This document shows, piece after piece, positions 63,243-64,000 of a stretch of DNA of 64,000 nucleotides; the first letter of the stretch is position 1; every line of letters begins with the position of its first letter. Below the pieces are notes generated by a model. The model was given only the letters and a program-made list of their open reading frames with translations. It did not search any database and was not told the DNA's origin. Source of the stretch: 39-52-133 sp035531075. GTDB lineage: Bacteria > Pseudomonadota > Gammaproteobacteria > Burkholderiales > Gallionellaceae. Made by a program: the position numbers and the translations under genes. The DNA lies in NCBI GenBank assembly GCA_035531075.1, contig DATKTO010000040.1, forward strand, positions 62,001-126,000. The letters are read 5' to 3'.

Positions 63243-63674
63243 ATGAAACATATCAATGTGGTAGGTGCTGTGCTGGCACTGTCGCTGTCTTTTGTATCGC
63301 TTCATGCTGCTGCAGCCGATGCGTCGGTCGCCAAAGAAGGTGTGGTAGTGCAGGTCAGCGATGCAGATCCTGCGAAATGGAATTTGGCACTCAATAACGT
63401 TAAAAACGTTCAGCAAATGCTTGGCGCGGACAAGGTTAATGCGGAAATCGTTGTTTACGGCCCCGGGATCGCGATGCTCAAGATGGATTCCGCTGTTGCA
63501 GGCCGTATAGAAGAGGCAAAGAAAGCAAATATCACCATCGTTGCCTGTGAAAATACGATGAAAGGCATGAAATTGACGAAGGAAGACATGCTGCCCAATA
63601 CAAGCTACGTACCTGCCGGCGTGGTTGAGCTGATGAAAAAGCAAAAAGAAGGCTACGCTTATATCCGCCCTTAG
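63243..63674 (+). CDS. Secreted DsrE-like protein
   Basis: A 143-residue periplasmic protein: signal peptide (1-25, ...SLHAAAADA) and one DsrE-like domain (VVVQVSDADPAKWNLALNN; AEIVVYGPGIAMLK; ITIVACENTMKGMKLTKEDMLP) with Cys102, ending EGYAYIRP. It resembles the periplasmic half of the divergent anti-sigma factor and shares its promoter type, so it may be both an output and a signal partner of that system. It could bind or carry sulfane sulfur; no test of this is visible in sequence. Confidence 0.85.
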   Translation: MKHINVVGAVLALSLSFVSLHAAAADASVAKEGVVVQVSDADPAKWNLALNNVKNVQQMLGADKVNAEIVVYGPGIAMLKMDSAVAGRIEEAKKANITIVACENTMKGMKLTKEDMLPNTSYVPAGVVELMKKQKEGYAYIRP

Positions 63675-63706
63675 TATTTTCGGTTGAAATACTGGTAGTG
63701 TAACAA

Positions 63707-63741
63707 GCCATATGGCGCCCTTCAAAAGGGCGCCATATGGC
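63707..63741 (+). terminator. Strong stem-loop after the dsrE-like gene
   Basis: A perfect 16-bp stem, GCCATATGGCGCCCTT (63707-63722) with its complement (63726-63741), loop CAA, then ATTTT. The right arm lies 33-67 bp after the stop codon. Confidence 0.8.
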
Positions 63742-63892
63742 ATTTTGGCGCACCAGGATTCATGTTATGGTTGTAATTAGACCTAGCGGTTTGAATTGAT
63801 TGCCTGCCAAGAAGTTGACACAGGCTCAGGAAATTTTCTCGCATCAGCTTGTTTGCGATAATATGCGTCCTCTCTAATATAGGAATGGCAAA

Positions 63893-64000
63893 ATGGTTAA
63901 AGCTATCAGAATATTGCTTGCGTTTACGGCTCTGCTGGGAATGTCACCGCCCACCTTGGCCGATGGTGCCCACATGTCGATATCCATCAAGCAAGGCAGT
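63893..64000 (+). CDS. Secreted protein, cut by window end
   Basis: The first 36 codons only. They read as a signal peptide (MVKAIRILLAFTALLGMS, PPTLADGAH) with AGGA eight bases before the ATG at 63893. The frame is open at the edge. Its position after soxYZB and the DsrE-like gene suggests a periplasmic sulfur protein, but too little is present to name it. An overlapping ATG at 63885 in another frame is less likely because it gives no signal peptide. Confidence 0.6.
   Translation, partial: MVKAIRILLAFTALLGMSPPTLADGAHMSISIKQGS

Overview
The window looks like the chromosome of a sulfur-oxidising, probably autotrophic betaproteobacterium. I would place it near Gallionellaceae/Sulfuricellaceae (Sideroxydans- or Sulfuricella-like) from the protein families and gene content; the species is not determined. 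It carries soxYZ and soxB, a sulfide:quinone oxidoreductase, periplasmic DsrE-like proteins, assimilatory nitrate reduction, cyanate use, probable bicarbonate uptake and a large chemotaxis cluster. I saw no rRNA or tRNA gene, transposase, prophage or CRISPR array.

Layout. 1-6775 (minus): three SulP anion transporters, a gamma-class carbonic anhydrase and a DUF599 membrane protein, plausibly a dissolved-inorganic-carbon uptake island. One SulP has a large coiled-coil insertion. 7113-13364 (plus): a tripartite heavy-metal RND efflux operon. 13398-14693 (minus): an OprB-type porin divergent from nasA. 15064-20785 (plus): nasA, nirB and nirD. 21027-24716 (minus): a nitrate/cyanate-type ABC transporter with cyanase, interrupted by two palindromic MITE-like elements. 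nasA, nirB and the transporter operon each have a sigma-54 promoter with upstream TGCACCA-type (NtrC-like) half-sites. 25408-28281: a FisR-like sigma-54 activator divergent from sulfide:quinone oxidoreductase, whose promoter is also a sigma-54 match but has different upstream palindromes.

28391-51047 (minus): a 23-kb signalling island. It holds cheB, cheD, cheR, cheA and cheY, two intact cheW genes and a cheW remnant, four methyl-accepting proteins, a Cache protein, a STAS protein, a REC-GGDEF-EAL protein and two histidine kinase/response regulator pairs. A cheW-MCP unit has been duplicated in tandem. 51353-56957: an SCP2-like protein, a periplasmic DsrE-like protein, a lipoprotein, radC, coaBC, dut and greB.

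57109-63674 is the most interesting part: a YeeE/TsuA-type sulfur transporter, soxB, soxZ and soxY, then an ECF sigma factor translationally coupled to a membrane anti-sigma factor whose periplasmic half is a DsrE-like domain, with a secreted DsrE-like protein divergent from them. The sigma operon and the divergent gene have matching promoters (GGAATAAT, 13 nt, GCGTCTT). A close variant sits just upstream of soxY. I infer an ECF sigma system that uses a periplasmic DsrE domain to sense a sulfur compound and controls sox genes. The sequence supports the architecture and the promoter match; signal and mechanism are inference. soxA, soxX and soxCD are not in this window; a secreted protein begins at 63893 and runs off the right end.
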